Positions 14,221 through 21,456 of a DNA stretch of 21,456 nt are shown piece by piece. The notes under the pieces are model-generated. The model was not told the DNA's origin and did not search any database. It worked only from the letters and a program-made list of their open reading frames with translations. A program made the position numbers and the translations under genes. Each line of letters begins with the position of its first letter. The first letter of the stretch is position 1. Source of the stretch: Sedimenticola sp. GTDB taxonomy: Bacteria > Pseudomonadota > Gammaproteobacteria > Chromatiales > Chromatiaceae. The stretch lies in NCBI GenBank assembly GCA_027041035.1, contig JALULB010000303.1, positions 1 to 21,456 on the forward strand. Reading direction: 5' to 3'.

Positions 14221-16536
14221 ATGTCGGATAAAAAGGTCACAATCGAGGTCGATGGGCGAAAGCTTGAGGCGATCGCCGGGCAGATGCTCATCGAGGTCAC
14301 CGATGCCGCGGGCATCGAGGTGCCGCGCTTCTGCTACCACAAGAAGCTGTCCATCGCGGCGAACTGCCGGATGTGCCTGGTGGAGGTGGAAAAGGCGCCG
14401 AAACCGCTGCCCGCCTGCGCCACGCCGGTGATGGATGGCATGGTGGTGAAGACCCGTTCTCCGTTGGCGATACAGGCACAGCAGGGCACGATGGAATTCC
14501 TGTTGATCAATCATCCGCTGGATTGTCCGATCTGTGATCAGGGTGGCGAATGCGAGTTGCAGGACGCCGCCATCGGTTATGGAAATGACACCTCGCGTTA
14601 CGTGGAAGTGAAGCGGGTGGTGAAGGACGAGGATATCGGCCCGCTGATCGAAACCGAGATGACGCGTTGCATCCATTGCACGCGCTGCGTGCGTTTCGGC
14701 GCCGAGATTGCCGGTATCCGCGAGTTGGGCGCGACCGGCCGTGGCGAGCACATGCGCATCGGCACCTATGTCGGGACGACGGTCACCTCGGAGATGTCTG
14801 GTAATGTCATCGACCTGTGTCCGGTGGGGGCATTGACCGCGAAGCCGTCGCGCTACCAGGCGCGTGCCTGGGAACTGACCCAGGCGAACGCGATCGCGCC
14901 GCACGATTCCGTTGGCTCCAATGTGCATCTGCACCTGCGTCGTGGCCAGGTGATGCGCGCGGTGCCAGCCGACAACGAAAGCATCAATGAAACCTGGATA
15001 TCGGATCGTGACCGCTTCGCCTATCAGGGGCTGTCCGCCAAGGGTCGCGCGACCCAGCCATTGGTAAGAGAGAACGGCGTCTGGCGTCCGATCGAGTGGA
15101 GTGACGCTCTGGCGCTCGCGGCGGAGAAGCTAAAGGACGCGGGGGCGGAAGCCAACACGCTCGCCGCGCCGCATGCGACATTGGAAGAACTCTTCCTGTT
15201 GCGCAAGCTGATGGCCGGCCTGAATGCCCCAAGTCTCGATTATCGACTCCGGCAGGCTGATTTTCGCGCGAACCCGGCAGTGCCGGGCTATGGTCTGTCG
15301 ATCGCGGATATCGAAGGCTTGGATGCTGCCTTGTTGATTGGCTCGAACCCGCGCAAGGATCTTCCAATCATCAATCATCGCCTGCGCAAGGCCGCCCTGA
15401 ACGGCGCCGATGTGATGGTGCTGAATCCGATCGATTACGAATTCAACTATCCACTGCACGGCGCCATGATCACGTCGCCGGCGAATATGCTATCCACGCT
15501 GGCCGGGGTCGCGCGTGCCGTGGGTGCTTCCGCCGATGGCGCGATCGGTGAGTTGATCGGTAACGCGGCCGAGAACGATGAGGCCGCTCGGATCGCCACG
15601 CAGTTGAAGGCAGCGGAAAAAGCCTGGGTGGCTGTCGGTGCGTTGGCCGAGGCGCATCCGGATTATGCGCTATTGCAGGCGATCGCCTCGGCGATCGCGG
15701 AGGCCAGCGGCGCTGTATTCGGATTTCTGCCAATGGCCTCGAATTCGGTCGGCGCGGCGCTTGCCGGTTGTGTACCGATGGATGGCGGTTTGAATGCCAT
15801 GCAACAGTTGTCCCAGCCGGGCAAGACCAGCATGCTGCTGGACATCGAGCCGGCCTATGATTGCCTGAATCCCGCCCAGGCGATGCGTACACTCGACGAA
15901 ACCGCTTTCGTCATTGCGATCAGCAGTTTCGCCAGTGAATCCCTGAAGGCCTGTGCCGATCTCATCCTGCCGATGGCGGCATTTGCCGAAACCTCTGGCA
16001 CCTTCGTCAATGGCGAGGGCACTTGGCAGCGCTTCGACGGTTGTGTCCGGCCGCTCGGCGAGGCGCGTCCGGGATGGAAGATTCTACGCGTGCTCGGCAC
16101 CCTGCTCGAGTTCGAGGGCTTCGATTACGAGAGTCCGGCGCAGGTGCATGACGAGCTTCGCGCGGCGATCGGTGATCGCGGTATCGACAATTCACTCGAC
16201 GGTCCGGGCGATGCCGAACTCTGGCGGCCGAAGGGCATGCAACGCGTTGGCGATGTTCCGATCTACCGTATCGATGCGCTGACGCGTCGGGCCACGGCGT
16301 TGCAACAGACGCGGGAGCCGGAGTCCGCGCGTGCCTGCATCAATGCGGCGTTGGCCAAACGTCTGCGGGTCGCCGATGGCGGTCAGGTCAAGGTCAGTCA
16401 GGGCGGCAGTGGCGTCGTGATGCCGGTGCGGGTCTCCGATCAGGTGCCGGACGATACGGTCTGGTGCCCGGCGGCGGTACGTGGCAGCGAAACACTCGGT
16501 CCCCAGATTGGCGATATCACGCTGGAGAAGGCATAG
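14221..16536 (+). CDS. nuoG: NADH-quinone oxidoreductase subunit G
   Basis: NuoG (75-kDa subunit homologue) carries Fe-S clusters linking NuoF to the rest of the peripheral arm. In the 771-aa protein, N1b ligands are Cys38, Cys49, Cys52 and Cys66. N5 ligands are His98, Cys102, Cys105 and Cys111 (HPLDCPICDQGGEC). N4 ligands are Cys150, Cys153, Cys156 and Cys200 (CIHCTRC and DLCPVGAL). After residue 200 comes the molybdopterin-oxidoreductase-like domain, which binds no cofactor here. The extra N7 cluster of E. coli NuoG is absent: the corresponding stretch (PHDSVGSNVHLHLRRG) has no cysteines. The weakly conserved Ala/Glu-rich C-terminal half is normal for the subunit. ATG 14221 follows GGAGAG at 10 bases. 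Confidence 0.97.
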   Translation: MSDKKVTIEVDGRKLEAIAGQMLIEVTDAAGIEVPRFCYHKKLSIAANCRMCLVEVEKAPKPLPACATPVMDGMVVKTRSPLAIQAQQGTMEFLLINHPLDCPICDQGGECELQDAAIGYGNDTSRYVEVKRVVKDEDIGPLIETEMTRCIHCTRCVRFGAEIAGIRELGATGRGEHMRIGTYVGTTVTSEMSGNVIDLCPVGALTAKPSRYQARAWELTQANAIAPHDSVGSNVHLHLRRGQVMRAVPADNESINETWISDRDRFAYQGLSAKGRATQPLVRENGVWRPIEWSDALALAAEKLKDAGAEANTLAAPHATLEELFLLRKLMAGLNAPSLDYRLRQADFRANPAVPGYGLSIADIEGLDAALLIGSNPRKDLPIINHRLRKAALNGADVMVLNPIDYEFNYPLHGAMITSPANMLSTLAGVARAVGASADGAIGELIGNAAENDEAARIATQLKAAEKAWVAVGALAEAHPDYALLQAIASAIAEASGAVFGFLPMASNSVGAALAGCVPMDGGLNAMQQLSQPGKTSMLLDIEPAYDCLNPAQAMRTLDETAFVIAISSFASESLKACADLILPMAAFAETSGTFVNGEGTWQRFDGCVRPLGEARPGWKILRVLGTLLEFEGFDYESPAQVHDELRAAIGDRGIDNSLDGPGDAELWRPKGMQRVGDVPIYRIDALTRRATALQQTREPESARACINAALAKRLRVADGGQVKVSQGGSGVVMPVRVSDQVPDDTVWCPAAVRGSETLGPQIGDITLEKA

Positions 16537-16539
16537 CCG

Positions 16540-17589
16540 ATGGAAGCGATAACAAATTTCCTGGTCTCCTTTCCCACCGAGTTTCCTGTGTTATGGATCC
16601 TGGTCAGGATTGTCGTCATCGTCTTGCCGTTGATGCTGGCGGTGGCTTACTTCACCTATGCCGAACGTAAGATCATCGGCTATATGCAGGTGCGCCTGGG
16701 ACCGAACCGGGTGGGTCCAAAGGGTTGGTTGCAGCCGATCGCCGACGCGGTCAAGTTGATGTTCAAGGAGATCATCATTCCGACCGGCGTCAACAAGTTC
16801 CTGTTCGTGTTGGCGCCGATGCTCGCGCTGGGTCCGGCGCTGGCGGCCTGGGCGGTGTTGCCGTTCGACGACGGGATGGTGCTGACGGATATCAATGCGG
16901 GTCTGCTGTATATCCTCGCGTTGACCTCGGTCGGCGTCTATGGCGTCATCATCGCCGGCTGGGTGTCGAATTCCAAGTATGCTTTTCTCGGCGCGATACG
17001 CTCGGCGGCGCAGATCGTATCCTACGAGATCGCGATGGGTTTTGCCCTGGTAGGGGTGTTGGTCGCCGCGGGTAGTCTGAACCTGAGCGATATCGTGCAT
17101 GCGCAGGAAGGCGGATTGCTGCACTGGTTCTGGCTGCCCTTGTTGCCGTTGTTCGTGATCTATTTCATCTCCGGTGTCGCCGAGACGAACCGCGCTCCCT
17201 TCGATGTCGCCGAGGGTGAGTCCGAGATTGTCGCTGGTTTCCATGTCGAGTACTCGGGCATGACTTTCGCGGTATTCTTTCTTGCCGAGTACGCGAACAT
17301 GATTCTGATCTCGGCGCTGACCGCGTTGATGTTCCTGGGTGGCTGGTTGTCTCCGTTTCAGGGAACCTTCATGGAGAGCTGGTTTGCCTGGGTACCGGGC
17401 ATCATCTGGTTCTTCCTGAAGGTCCTGATCTTCGGTTTCCTGTTTCTATGGTTTCGCGCGACCTTTCCCCGTTATCGCTATGACCAGATCATGCGTCTTG
17501 GCTGGAAGGTGTTCATCCCGATCACCATTGTCTGGATTCTGGTGGTCGCGGTGGCCGTGGTTTATAAATTCCCGATCTGGTTCGATTGA
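16540..17589 (+). CDS. nuoH: NADH-quinone oxidoreductase subunit H
   Basis: NuoH (ND1 homologue) is the membrane subunit that docks the peripheral arm and forms the entrance to the quinone chamber. The 349-aa protein has about eight transmembrane helices. Diagnostic loops are [32 protein letters not shown] and the long cytosolic loop [20 protein letters not shown] with FHVEYSGM. It starts 3 bp after nuoG, with GGAGAAGG (16523-16530) in the end of nuoG as ribosome binding site. Confidence 0.97.
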   Translation: MEAITNFLVSFPTEFPVLWILVRIVVIVLPLMLAVAYFTYAERKIIGYMQVRLGPNRVGPKGWLQPIADAVKLMFKEIIIPTGVNKFLFVLAPMLALGPALAAWAVLPFDDGMVLTDINAGLLYILALTSVGVYGVIIAGWVSNSKYAFLGAIRSAAQIVSYEIAMGFALVGVLVAAGSLNLSDIVHAQEGGLLHWFWLPLLPLFVIYFISGVAETNRAPFDVAEGESEIVAGFHVEYSGMTFAVFFLAEYANMILISALTALMFLGGWLSPFQGTFMESWFAWVPGIIWFFLKVLIFGFLFLWFRATFPRYRYDQIMRLGWKVFIPITIVWILVVAVAVVYKFPIWFD

Positions 17590-17601
17590 CGGAGACAACG
17601 G

Positions 17602-18090
17602 ATGAATACCCTGGTCAACTACGTTCGCAGTCTGTTTCTCGTCGAATTGTTTCGCGGCATGGGCGTTACCGGACGTTACCTGTTTCGCAGCAAGTTCACG
17701 CTGGAGTATCCGGAGGAGCGCGCGCCGCAATCGCCTCGTTTTCGTGGTCTGCACGCGCAGCGTCGCTATCCGAATGGCGAAGAGCGCTGCATCGCCTGCA
17801 AGCTTTGCGAGGCGACCTGTCCGGCATTGGCGATCACCATCGAGGCGGCGCCACGTGAAGACGGGCAGCGACGCACGACGCGCTATGACATCGATCTTTT
17901 CAAATGCATCTTCTGCGGTTTCTGCGAGGAATCCTGTCCGGTCGATGCGATCGTCGAAAGCCGTATCTATGAATACCATTTCGAGAATCGCGAGGACGCC
18001 GTGATGACCAAGAGCAAGCTGCTGGAGCTCGGCGAGAAGTATGAAGAGCAGTTGGCGGCGGATCGCGCTGTTCAGGCGGCTTACCGCTGA
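17602..18090 (+). CDS. nuoI: NADH-quinone oxidoreductase subunit I (8Fe ferredoxin-type)
   Basis: NuoI (TYKY homologue) holds the two [4Fe-4S] clusters N6a and N6b that pass electrons to N2 in NuoB. The 162-aa protein has two classic ferredoxin motifs: Cys63, 66, 69 and 73 ([16 protein letters not shown]) and Cys102, 105, 108 and 112 ([16 protein letters not shown]). The N-terminal helix ([20 protein letters not shown]) lies along the membrane in known structures. GGAG (17591-17594) is 7 bases before ATG 17602. Confidence 0.98.
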   Translation: MNTLVNYVRSLFLVELFRGMGVTGRYLFRSKFTLEYPEERAPQSPRFRGLHAQRRYPNGEERCIACKLCEATCPALAITIEAAPREDGQRRTTRYDIDLFKCIFCGFCEESCPVDAIVESRIYEYHFENREDAVMTKSKLLELGEKYEEQLAADRAVQAAYR

Positions 18091-18104
18091 GGCTGGAATC
18101 TGAT

Positions 18105-18722
18105 ATGACTTTCGAGAAATTCCTGTTCTATTTCTTCGCCGCGATGGTGATCTTCGCCGGTTTGATGCTGATCACCCGACGGAATCCGGTGCATTCCGCG
18201 CTGTTTCTGGTGTTGGCATTCTTCAACGCGGCCGGCTTGTGGATGCTGATGGAAGCCGAGTTCCTGGCGATCGCGCTGGTACTGGTGTATGTCGGCGCGG
18301 TGATGGTGCTGTTCCTGTTCGTCGTGATGATGCTGGACATCAATGTCGCCGAGATGAAGCCAGGTTGCTTCATCAAGTATCTGCCGGTTGGCATACTCAT
18401 CGCGCTGACCATGGTCGTCGAGATGGTGATGGTGGTGGGTCCGAAGCATTTTGGTCTCGACATCTATGCCTCGCCGGTGCCGCATGCGCCCGGCTACAGC
18501 AACACCGATGAGCTGGGTTCCATGCTCTACACCACCTATATGTACCCGTTCGAGATTGCCGCGGTGATCCTGTTGGTGGCGATCGTCGCGGCGATCGGCC
18601 TGACGTTGCGTCGACGGCCCGAGACCAAATACCAGAATCCATCCAAGCAGGTACTGGTCAAGCGCGACGATCGGCTGCGCGTCGTGAAGATGCCCTCGGA
18701 ATCGAAAATGGAGCTGAAATGA
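18105..18722 (+). CDS. nuoJ: NADH-quinone oxidoreductase subunit J
   Basis: NuoJ (ND6 homologue) is a membrane-arm subunit next to the quinone chamber. The 205-aa protein has five predicted transmembrane helices. Conserved pieces are [40 protein letters not shown] with the pi-bulge helix, and a last helix near residues 148-165. The C-terminal tail is hydrophilic and basic (about 40 residues), which is usual. Its last four bases overlap the nuoK start (ATGA). Confidence 0.95.
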   Translation: MTFEKFLFYFFAAMVIFAGLMLITRRNPVHSALFLVLAFFNAAGLWMLMEAEFLAIALVLVYVGAVMVLFLFVVMMLDINVAEMKPGCFIKYLPVGILIALTMVVEMVMVVGPKHFGLDIYASPVPHAPGYSNTDELGSMLYTTYMYPFEIAAVILLVAIVAAIGLTLRRRPETKYQNPSKQVLVKRDDRLRVVKMPSESKMELK

Positions 18723-19024
18723 TTGCCCTGTCCGATTACCTGATTCTTGGCGCCATACTGTTTTGCATCAGTGTCGCGGGGATTTTTCTGAATCGCCGCA
18801 ATGTGCTGATCCTGTTGATGTGTATCGAGTTGATGTTGCTGGCGGTAAACATGAACTTTATCGCCTTCTCTCATTTTCTCGGTGACGCGACGGGCCAGGT
18901 GTTCGTGTTTTTCGTATTGACCGTGGCGGCCGCCGAGGCCGCGATCGGTCTGGCGATATTGGTCGTCTTGTTCCGTAGTCGCCGCACGATCGATGTTGCC
19001 GAACTGGATACCCTGAAGGGCTGA
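18719..19024 (+). CDS. nuoK: NADH-quinone oxidoreductase subunit K
   Basis: NuoK (ND4L homologue) is a three-helix antiporter-like subunit of the proton path. At 101 aa it has the normal length. The two key buried glutamates are seen in [15 protein letters not shown] and in [21 protein letters not shown] (18710-18713) sits in the end of nuoJ. The ATGA overlap suggests coupled translation with nuoJ. Confidence 0.97.
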   Translation: MIALSDYLILGAILFCISVAGIFLNRRNVLILLMCIELMLLAVNMNFIAFSHFLGDATGQVFVFFVLTVAAAEAAIGLAILVVLFRSRRTIDVAELDTLKG

Positions 19025-19033
19025 GTACTGAAT

Positions 19034-20989
19034 ATGGAAGCGATACTTCTCACCATTGTATTGAGCCCGCTGATTGGTTCGGCGCTTGCCGGTCTGGCGT
19101 GCATGCGGGTCAGTCGCGCCTGGGCGCACTGGGTCACGATAATCGGCGTCGGTATCTCCTGCGCGTTGTCGCTCTATGTATTGAAACTGTACGCGCTGGA
19201 CGGGCAGGCGATCTATAACCACTCGGTCTATACCTGGATGGTCAGTGACGGCCTGCGTTTCGAGATCGGTTTCCTGATCGACAATCTCACCGCGATGATG
19301 ATGGCGGTGGTTACCTTTGTGTCGTTGATGGTGCATATCTACACGATCGGTTACATGCATGACGAGGAGATCGGTTACCAGCGTTTCTTCAGTTATATCG
19401 CGCTGTTCACCTTCTCGATGTTGATGCTGGTGATGTCGAACAACTTCATGCAGCTGTTCTTTGGCTGGGAGGCCGTTGGTCTGGTTTCCTATCTGTTGAT
19501 CGGTTTCTACTTCAAACGTGAGTCGGCGATCTTTGCCAATATGAAGGCATTTCTGGTCAATCGTGTCGGCGACTTCGGGTTTATTCTCGGCATCGCCGCG
19601 GTGGCGATGTACATGAACAGCCTGGACTATGCCGAGGTCTTCGCGCGCGCGCCGGCGCTGAAGGATGCCCAGGTGGATATCCTGGGTGGAACGAGCTGGT
19701 CTTTGATGTCGGTGATCGGCATTCTGCTGTTCATCGGCGCGATGGGCAAGTCGGCGCAGGTGCCGTTGCATGTGTGGCTGCCGGACTCGATGGAAGGTCC
19801 GACGCCGATCTCGGCATTGATCCACGCCGCGACGATGGTCACCGCCGGTATCTTCATGGTCGCGCGCATGTCCCCTTTGTATGAGTTGTCCGAGACCGCG
19901 CTGAGCTTCATTCTGGTCATCGGCGCGACGACGGCGTTCTTCATGGGACTGATCGGCATCGTGCAGAACGATATCAAGCGCGTGATCGCGTACTCTACTT
20001 TGTCTCAGCTGGGTTATATGGTCGTCGCGCTGGGTGTTTCCGCCTACGCGGCGGGCGTGTTCCATCTGATGACCCACGCGTTCTTCAAGGCGTTGCTGTT
20101 TCTCGCCGCGGGTTCGGTGATCATCGGCATGCATCACGAGCAGGATATCCGCAAGATGGGCGGTATCCGCAAGTACATGCCCATTACCTATTGGGTCAGC
20201 CTCGCGGGTACCCTGGCGTTGATCGGTTTCCCCGGCTTCTCCGGCTTCTTCTCCAAGGATGCGATCATCGGCGCGGTGCATCATTCCGAGATCGCCGGCT
20301 CCAGCTACGCCTATGTGATGGTCGTGCTCGGTGTGTTCGTTACCGCCTTGTACAGCTTCCGTCTGCTGTTTCTCGTTTTCCATGGCGATGGGCCGCGTGA
20401 CGAGCATGCACGAGAGCATCTCCACGAGTCGCCCTGGGTGGTTACCATTCCGCTGATTCTGCTCGCCATCCCGTCGGTGCTCATCGGCTGGATGACCGTG
20501 GAACCGATGTTGTTCGGCGATTTCTTCAAGCAGGCGATCTATGTCGCGCCCGAGCACGATGTATTGGCCGAGGTGGGGCATGCCTATCACGGCCAGGTGG
20601 GCTTTATCCTGCATGGCATGATGGAGTGGCCGTTTGTGTTGGCGATGGCCGGTCTGCTGACCGCCTGGGTGGTGTATCTCTTCAAGCCGGAATTGTCCGA
20701 ACGCATCAAGAACGCGATGCTGCCGTTGTACAAGGTGCTGGACAGGAAATACGGTTTCGATGAGTTCAATCAGATCGTGTTTGCCGGCGGCAGCCGTCTG
20801 ATCGGCCGTCTGCTGTGGATCTTCGGTGATCGCAAGTTGATCGACGGGTTGGTCATCAACGGTTCCGCGAAGAGCGTGGCATTGTTCGCCGGTGTCGCGC
20901 GCCATGTGCAGACCGGCTATCTCTACCATTACGCGATTGCAATGATTCTTGGTCTGCTCGGCTTGCTGACCTGGTTTGTTTACTTCTGA
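19034..20989 (+). CDS. nuoL: NADH-quinone oxidoreductase subunit L
   Basis: NuoL (ND5 homologue) is the outermost antiporter-like proton-pumping subunit and carries the long lateral helix running back along the membrane arm. The 651-aa protein is slightly longer than the 613 aa of E. coli. Conserved features are FFGWEAVGLVSYLLIGFYF (key Glu), MGKSAQVPLHVWLPDSMEGP (key Lys in TM7), then ISALIHAATMVTAGIFMVAR and HAFFKALLFLAAGSVI (key Lys in TM8). C-terminal helices lie after residue 520. It starts 9 bp after nuoK with a weak ribosome binding site. Confidence 0.97.
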   Translation: MEAILLTIVLSPLIGSALAGLACMRVSRAWAHWVTIIGVGISCALSLYVLKLYALDGQAIYNHSVYTWMVSDGLRFEIGFLIDNLTAMMMAVVTFVSLMVHIYTIGYMHDEEIGYQRFFSYIALFTFSMLMLVMSNNFMQLFFGWEAVGLVSYLLIGFYFKRESAIFANMKAFLVNRVGDFGFILGIAAVAMYMNSLDYAEVFARAPALKDAQVDILGGTSWSLMSVIGILLFIGAMGKSAQVPLHVWLPDSMEGPTPISALIHAATMVTAGIFMVARMSPLYELSETALSFILVIGATTAFFMGLIGIVQNDIKRVIAYSTLSQLGYMVVALGVSAYAAGVFHLMTHAFFKALLFLAAGSVIIGMHHEQDIRKMGGIRKYMPITYWVSLAGTLALIGFPGFSGFFSKDAIIGAVHHSEIAGSSYAYVMVVLGVFVTALYSFRLLFLVFHGDGPRDEHAREHLHESPWVVTIPLILLAIPSVLIGWMTVEPMLFGDFFKQAIYVAPEHDVLAEVGHAYHGQVGFILHGMMEWPFVLAMAGLLTAWVVYLFKPELSERIKNAMLPLYKVLDRKYGFDEFNQIVFAGGSRLIGRLLWIFGDRKLIDGLVINGSAKSVALFAGVARHVQTGYLYHYAIAMILGLLGLLTWFVYF

Positions 20990-21001
20990 GTTGAGTATTA
21001 G

Positions 21002-21456
21002 ATGATGGCAGACTGGCCAATACTGAGTACAACGATCTGGCTGCCGATTATCGGAGGCCTGCTGGTGCTGGGCAGCGGCGATAAATCGCCGAACGTGTCC
21101 CGCTGGCTGGCGTTGGCGTTCGCCGTGCTGACCTTTCTCGCGACTATTCCGCTGTGGACCGCGTTCGACAGCGGCACCGCCGCGATGCAGTTCGAGGAGA
21201 GAGCGGCCTGGATTCCGAACTGGAATATCTTCTATCACCTGGGTGTCGACGGCATTGCGATGCCGCTGATTCTGTTGACCAGTTTTATCACTATTCTGGT
21301 GATTATCGCCGGCTGGACGGTGATACAGAAGCGTCCGTCACAATATATGGCGGCCTTCCTGATCATGGAAGGCGTGATGATCGGCGTGTTTGCCTCGCTG
21401 GACGCGATGCTGTTCTACGTGTTCTGGGAAGCGATGCTGATTCCGATGTATCTGAT
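21002..21456 (+). CDS. nuoM: NADH-quinone oxidoreductase subunit M (3' end cut off by window edge)
   Basis: The first 151 codons of NuoM (ND4 homologue), an antiporter-like proton-pumping subunit of about 500 aa. Visible are the N-terminal helix ILSTTIWLPIIGGLLVLGSG, the conserved HLGVDGIAMPLILLTSFI and, near the window end, FYVFWEAMLIPMYL with the essential membrane glutamate. ATG codons at 21002 and 21005 are both possible; no strong Shine-Dalgarno decides. It starts 12 bp after the nuoL stop, continuing the operon; nuoN is expected beyond the edge. Confidence 0.95.
   Translation, partial: MMADWPILSTTIWLPIIGGLLVLGSGDKSPNVSRWLALAFAVLTFLATIPLWTAFDSGTAAMQFEERAAWIPNWNIFYHLGVDGIAMPLILLTSFITILVIIAGWTVIQKRPSQYMAAFLIMEGVMIGVFASLDAMLFYVFWEAMLIPMYL

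Noticed and set aside
18536..21238. A 900-codon open frame on the minus strand opposite nuoJ-nuoM
   Set aside because: It lies wholly antisense to four highly conserved nuo genes, and its product is Arg/Gln/His/Asp-rich with no recognisable domain. It is a by-product of codon bias in the membrane-protein genes.
1..21456. CRISPR array, prophage, toxin-antitoxin or defence island
   Set aside because: No spaced direct repeats, integrase, phage genes or defence-type proteins were seen. Almost all coding space is taken by well-known housekeeping, flagellar and respiratory genes.

Overview
This is a high-GC stretch of a gammaproteobacterial chromosome, encoding a motile bacterium with a respiratory complex I. 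The assignment rests on the E. coli-like Mfd N-terminus, the secG–tRNA-Leu(GAG) linkage and the tpiA-secG-tRNA-nuo order. The exact lineage cannot be fixed from the window; a sulfur-oxidiser or Chromatiales/Xanthomonadales-like genome is only a guess.

Layout. (1) Positions 1-2436, minus strand: the first 812 codons of mfd (transcription-repair coupling factor), running off the left edge. (2) Positions 2437-2957: a 153-bp MITE with IS66-type ends and a perfect 8-bp target duplication sits 15 bp before the mfd start. It is followed by a 66-aa unknown protein with an acidic Leu-Pro-Phe tail and a perfect 34-bp palindrome over that gene's stop codon. (3) Positions 2958-4746: a small predicted two-helix membrane protein, convergent with a SulP anion transporter carrying a STAS domain. 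(4) Positions 4747-7850: flgK-flgL (hook-filament junction proteins) behind a convincing sigma-28 (FliA) promoter and separated from any other flagellar gene. (5) Positions 7851-9386: tpiA, secG and tRNA-Leu(GAG), apparently one transcript ending at a strong intrinsic terminator. (6) Positions 9387 to the end: a TTGACA promoter, a roughly 125-nt leader with hairpin potential, then nuoA-B-C-D-E-F-G-H-I-J-K-L-M, all on the plus strand with tiny gaps or overlaps; nuoM is cut by the right edge.

The nuo genes together encode an NDH-1 (complex I) of the compact type. NuoC and NuoD are separate, NuoB is short, and NuoG lacks the cysteines of the extra N7 cluster. E, F and G form the NADH-oxidising module, B, C, D and I the quinone-connecting module, and A, H, J, K, L and M the proton-pumping membrane arm. 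All expected Fe-S ligands are visible, so the complex should be functional.

I found no CRISPR array, phage, toxin-antitoxin or defence system, and nothing that looks like a new multi-gene system. The items most worth a second look are the MITE jammed against mfd, the SSB-tail-like small protein beside it, the 34-bp palindrome, and the stand-alone sigma-28-driven flgKL unit.
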